Shown here one piece after another: positions 6,601-8,215 of a DNA stretch of 8,215 nucleotides. This DNA comes from Acidilobaceae archaeon. GTDB taxonomy: Archaea; Thermoproteota; Thermoprotei_A; Sulfolobales; Acidilobaceae. The notes under the pieces were generated by a model. The model was not told the origin of the DNA and did not search any database. It was given only the letters and a program-made list of their open reading frames with translations. The DNA is taken from contig JALWGG010000218.1 in NCBI GenBank assembly GCA_027013765.1, positions 1-8,215 on the forward strand, written 5' to 3'. Made by a program: the position numbers and the translations under genes. Every line of letters starts with the position of its first letter. Positions within the stretch are counted from its first letter, which is position 1.

Positions 6601-8215
6601 AATTTAACCGGGTACCTAGAGCCCCTACTCATAGAGGTCTCTATAGGAGTATTCTACAACGATCCTGTAAGCGGGCTGGCATCCGGTGGGGTGCCAAGCG
6701 TCGACGTAGAAATGATCCTAACCGAACCCAACGTGCCAGGGATTAAATACATGCTCCACACCAATGACATGGGCTATATTACCGGTGTATTGAGAGAGGG
6801 AGTATACAAGGTCAGGATTACAGGAGGGATCATACAGGAATCACAATATACCCTGAACATTAGCAGATACAGCACCATGGAGTACATACTATATGTGGCC
6901 CCCCGATACGCGGAACTAGAGATCACAGTTATCGATGCAGAGGTACCCGTGCAAATACCCGGAGCCAACGTGGTAATAGAGAGGCTAGGACCCGGAGATG
7001 CCAAGTCATTCACAATAACCAGTGAAACCGGCAGAGAACGACTAATCCTGCCAATGGGCGACTATATTGTGAGCGCATCAATACCCTCCAGGTATGAGCC
7101 GCTACCCGTTACAATCCCACTATCCCAGAATACCAGCATAGTGGTTAAGATGAATCCAGTAAAGGTTTCAGTGGAGGTTGTGGCAGTCACAGAGTCTTCA
7201 TATGCAGTGTATAATAACGTGAAGTACCCGCTCCCCAGAGGTATAGTGCCTGAAGCCCTGATAAGACTGGTCCCACTAGACCCCCTGTTAACTATTGTAG
7301 GCGTGAAGCCCATACAAGTAGCTACAAGCAGTAACGGGACCCAGGTCGTGGCTGATGTAAGGCCGGGCACATACCTGGTAATAGCGATTAAGGAGGGTTA
7401 TGACTCGATCCCAGTGGCAAAGGTGATAGTAACTGATGGAGCCAGGGTGGAGGCCCCGCTGATTCCCAGGCTTCATGCATGGAACTTCACATTGAAGGAT
7501 GTAGAGGTTGTGGAGGAACTGTCACTCATAGAGGAGGGATCACTAAACATATTATCATACAATAGGATACCGGTTAACTTATCAATACCTTATAAGAGCG
7601 GTGATAGGATAATGCTCCCAACAGGCGTATACAATATATCAGGATCCTCGGCAGAGCACTATGGGAAGCCAGTAGTGATAGAGGTGGCTGGAGACGGCTC
7701 AGCTATACTCCCCCTACTAGGCAAGAAGCTTAGCCTGCATGTAAAGCTTACAGCCGACTTGGATGGAGAGGAGGTCCCCGTGCTATTCGGGTCTATAGTC
7801 GCGCTTGCAATAGACCAGCCATTAAAGGATAGGCTGATAGAGTTCAACGTCAGCAGGGGCGAGGCAGTGCTTGAGCTTAGAAGGGGCACATATGACCTGG
7901 TATACACTATACCAGGCACAACCCAGGTATGGGAGCTGGATAGGATAAACGTTACAAGGGAGGAGGCGCTAGAGTATAAGATAAAGGTTGACAGGGGCCT
8001 AGTGACGATAAAGCTGCTGGATAGCGAGTATGATGTAATGATCCAGGAAGCATTAGTAACAATAAAATACAATGGGCCATTCTCCACGAGCGAGGAGGTA
8101 TTGGAGTATAAGCTGGGCATAAAGGATACCATACCCCTACCACCAGGCAGGGCTACAATACATGTGACAGCCTACGGATATGACGAGGCGGAGATAGATG
8201 TTCCAGTGGAGCCAG
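3529..8215 (+). CDS. giant secreted beta-propeller and tandem beta-sandwich repeat protein, probable surface glycoprotein (3' end outside window)
   Basis: I do not recognise this protein as a named family. The frame has no stop from the GTG at 3529 to the right edge: 1562 codons so far. Residues 1-24 form a Sec-type signal peptide (R4, then a hydrophobic core near residues 5-22). Residues 50-185 and 415-585 contain blade-like strands such as LVIAGTDHVSLIDMKSG and ADGSMQLVKI, suggesting one beta-propeller interrupted by an insert at about 190-400. From about residue 590 there are some eleven beta-sandwich repeats resembling carboxypeptidase-regulatory or PEGA-type domains. I count 24 N-x-S/T sequons and only two cysteines, C317 and C349. 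No membrane anchor is visible; it may lie downstream. GTG is chosen because the signal peptide starts there; the next ATG (3565) would cut it in half. The ribosome-binding site is weak. Base composition becomes more AT-rich along the gene. Surface location is inferred with good confidence; S-layer or adhesion function is a guess. Confidence 0.9.
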   Translation, partial: MATRILTILLIAMIITPLGITISRGQVVEIYSMEPTNVYGAVKLVPRVQGMKATLGAYDEATKTLVIAGTDHVSLIDMKSGRYLWSESLIGTATAIGQDSTSPKWFAVGTNWGEVVAFKQDDPRNRIDYYTSYGVNITQVYVVKDGDEYRVIAVDKMYNAYIFEPGKPYWSHIGRERRDNSLSWLDNTAVLWVAPLKVYTGVNEFYYKADTIILNAGLIGEFTGTVKALIYYNDTEDLRIKPAIPGRTPGDLIDERNLTYILLYNNAILSQGDAGGAGLGNEIKLEGLYSTLDYELVIIYSRKLIDNNTNITVYSECYSASVNFSLTPGEVLDLGKIIAEPTARTFEECIGNYGIDLENKVSINPLLVLNTLRAPEKLELGKDAIFKVAPSPAKFTQKFIFDFAAPYQKPEGWPRGAEYLLVVASDDQESVYIYMFDKNMDMVRIGGSSNNQYVNIVHLENATTSVLVGSRGDRIYIGTLSGRILMLEWDKDRGEYIGKRAIHVGKGPIIGIREVDPNYIIAVAADGSMQLVKIDEWLPMWRGAPTYYSMNLGEDSTYLIHADKESIYAVTASGSVIRFAHNMNEYQPIIMNINVSIETLDGGTSSYTGPIYVYSRAGGEEVLRVKAVKGRAVVYTPLYPVDLSVELPGIGSATIHNIESRFPYTEKNISIKLREVELFIYTPEGVGDPLKDPGYKLVSGPQGGVQITLTGSSQDPTLPYTINPYTIKASTGPDGRAKVLLFEGESYTGVAGKPRYMDSQFTITGRGAVRVEVQLHPILYKVPLEVLDGDAYARQVIYGVNNTSLTIVSKETQRSVSIRVDGAQIVYLPEDSYVITASNPNYIENSTEANIPGTGEVLVLLAPKHYTATLVPLIDDNVLNIKDLFLSMASIKVKMIEPYETSEALVEPGGQVVLRYGLYMVSVEDEIAGYTKTVWISGDGVYYLRGKPYYSMVGLDLKDKEVKEYKLYNLRLNITYTYNEYTITRTLDVSGDRLMLPYGNYTIIVQKTGYKDLTVRVNLNITLYNLTGYLEPLLIEVSIGVFYNDPVSGLASGGVPSVDVEMILTEPNVPGIKYMLHTNDMGYITGVLREGVYKVRITGGIIQESQYTLNISRYSTMEYILYVAPRYAELEITVIDAEVPVQIPGANVVIERLGPGDAKSFTITSETGRERLILPMGDYIVSASIPSRYEPLPVTIPLSQNTSIVVKMNPVKVSVEVVAVTESSYAVYNNVKYPLPRGIVPEALIRLVPLDPLLTIVGVKPIQVATSSNGTQVVADVRPGTYLVIAIKEGYDSIPVAKVIVTDGARVEAPLIPRLHAWNFTLKDVEVVEELSLIEEGSLNILSYNRIPVNLSIPYKSGDRIMLPTGVYNISGSSAEHYGKPVVIEVAGDGSAILPLLGKKLSLHVKLTADLDGEEVPVLFGSIVALAIDQPLKDRLIEFNVSRGEAVLELRRGTYDLVYTIPGTTQVWELDRINVTREEALEYKIKVDRGLVTIKLLDSEYDVMIQEALVTIKYNGPFSTSEEVLEYKLGIKDTIPLPPGRATIHVTAYGYDEAEIDVPVEP
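3676..5280 (+). other. region encoding a split beta-propeller with an inserted domain
   Basis: Residues 50-584 of the giant protein. Blade-like segments, each a run of alternating hydrophobic strands ending in an aromatic or Trp-containing strand, appear at about 64-88, 105-123, 150-173, 418-442, 465-504, 519-544 and 556-582. That is about seven, a usual number for PQQ- or WD40-like propellers. Between the third and fourth lie about 210 residues of different character: a glycosylation-rich beta domain with C317 and C349. A segment near 210-232 (LNAGLIGEFTGTVKALIYY) faintly resembles a CARDB-type Ig fold. The blade count is by eye, and the insert boundaries (about 190 and 400) are approximate. 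Confidence 0.55.
5296..8215 (+). repeat. about eleven diverged ~86-residue beta-sandwich repeats in the giant protein
   Basis: Protein-level tandem repeats from about residue 590 to the window edge. Each carries a turn Gly followed 7-10 residues later by a hairpin of the form [L/V]-x-x-G-x-Y, then alternating hydrophobic residues, often with a later G-Y. The hairpin Gly, or its equivalent, falls at residues 639 (Tyr), 744, 831 (Asp), 917, 999, 1091, 1177, 1280, 1366, 1453 and 1540. Steps are 105, 87, 86, 82, 92, 86, 103, 86, 87 and 87. Examples are LPYGNY, LREGVY, LPMGDY, VRPGTY, LPTGVY and LRRGTY. This is the signature of carboxypeptidase-regulatory-like, PEGA or CnaB-like sandwiches. The DNA copies are not visibly similar, so the array is old. 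The clearest single unit is about residues 1128-1205. Confidence 0.75.

Noticed and set aside
7062..7370. 102-codon minus-strand frame
   Set aside because: Shadow of the repeat region of the giant protein; no recognisable features.
7659..8132. 157-codon open frame on the minus strand
   Set aside because: Fully antisense to the giant gene; Ser/Thr/Leu-rich low-complexity translation with no domain, ribosome-binding site or promoter.
3529..8215. Reading the region right of the aminopeptidase as non-coding or as many small minus-strand genes
   Set aside because: The plus frame beginning at 3529 is free of stops for 4687 bases and gives a coherent signal peptide, blades and periodic repeats.

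Overview
The window looks like chromosome of a hyperthermophilic archaeon of the Thermoproteota (Crenarchaeota), most plausibly Desulfurococcales. The support is strong use of AGG/AGA and ATA codons, GTG and TTG starts, archaeal TATA-like boxes with no bacterial -35/-10 pairs, tight gene packing, and a giant secreted beta-rich protein of a kind common in the envelopes of these cells. The order-level call is inference; nothing in the window fixes a genus. No mobile element, CRISPR array, tRNA or rRNA was seen.

Layout. (1) Bases 1-814 (+): the 3' part of a cysteinyl-tRNA synthetase gene (cysS), starting at the zinc-binding Cys and carrying KMSKS. (2) 811-1500 (+): an integral-membrane CDP-alcohol phosphotransferase, probably archaetidylserine synthase, which overlaps cysS by 4 bases and is likely co-translated. 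(3) 1472-2197 (-): an E1-like ThiF/MoeB/HesA adenylyltransferase that converges on gene 2 and overlaps its 3' end by 29 bases. (4) 2198-2345: a divergent promoter region. (5) 2352-3464 (+): an M29-family metallo-aminopeptidase with all expected metal ligands. (6) 3529-8215 (+): one uninterrupted reading frame of at least 1562 codons that runs off the right edge.

The last gene fills 57% of the window and is the most interesting object here. It has a signal peptide, what looks like a beta-propeller split by an inserted domain holding the protein's only two cysteines, and then a long stalk of about eleven diverged beta-sandwich repeats with a period of about 86 residues. About two dozen N-glycosylation sequons are spread along it. 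I read it as a cell-surface or S-layer-associated glycoprotein; its C-terminus and anchor lie outside the window.

The first five genes are housekeeping (tRNA charging, ether-lipid headgroup synthesis, sulfur or ubiquitin-like-protein activation, peptide turnover) and do not form an obvious pathway with the giant protein. The giant gene has its own 64-base upstream gap with a TATA-like element, so it is probably transcribed separately.
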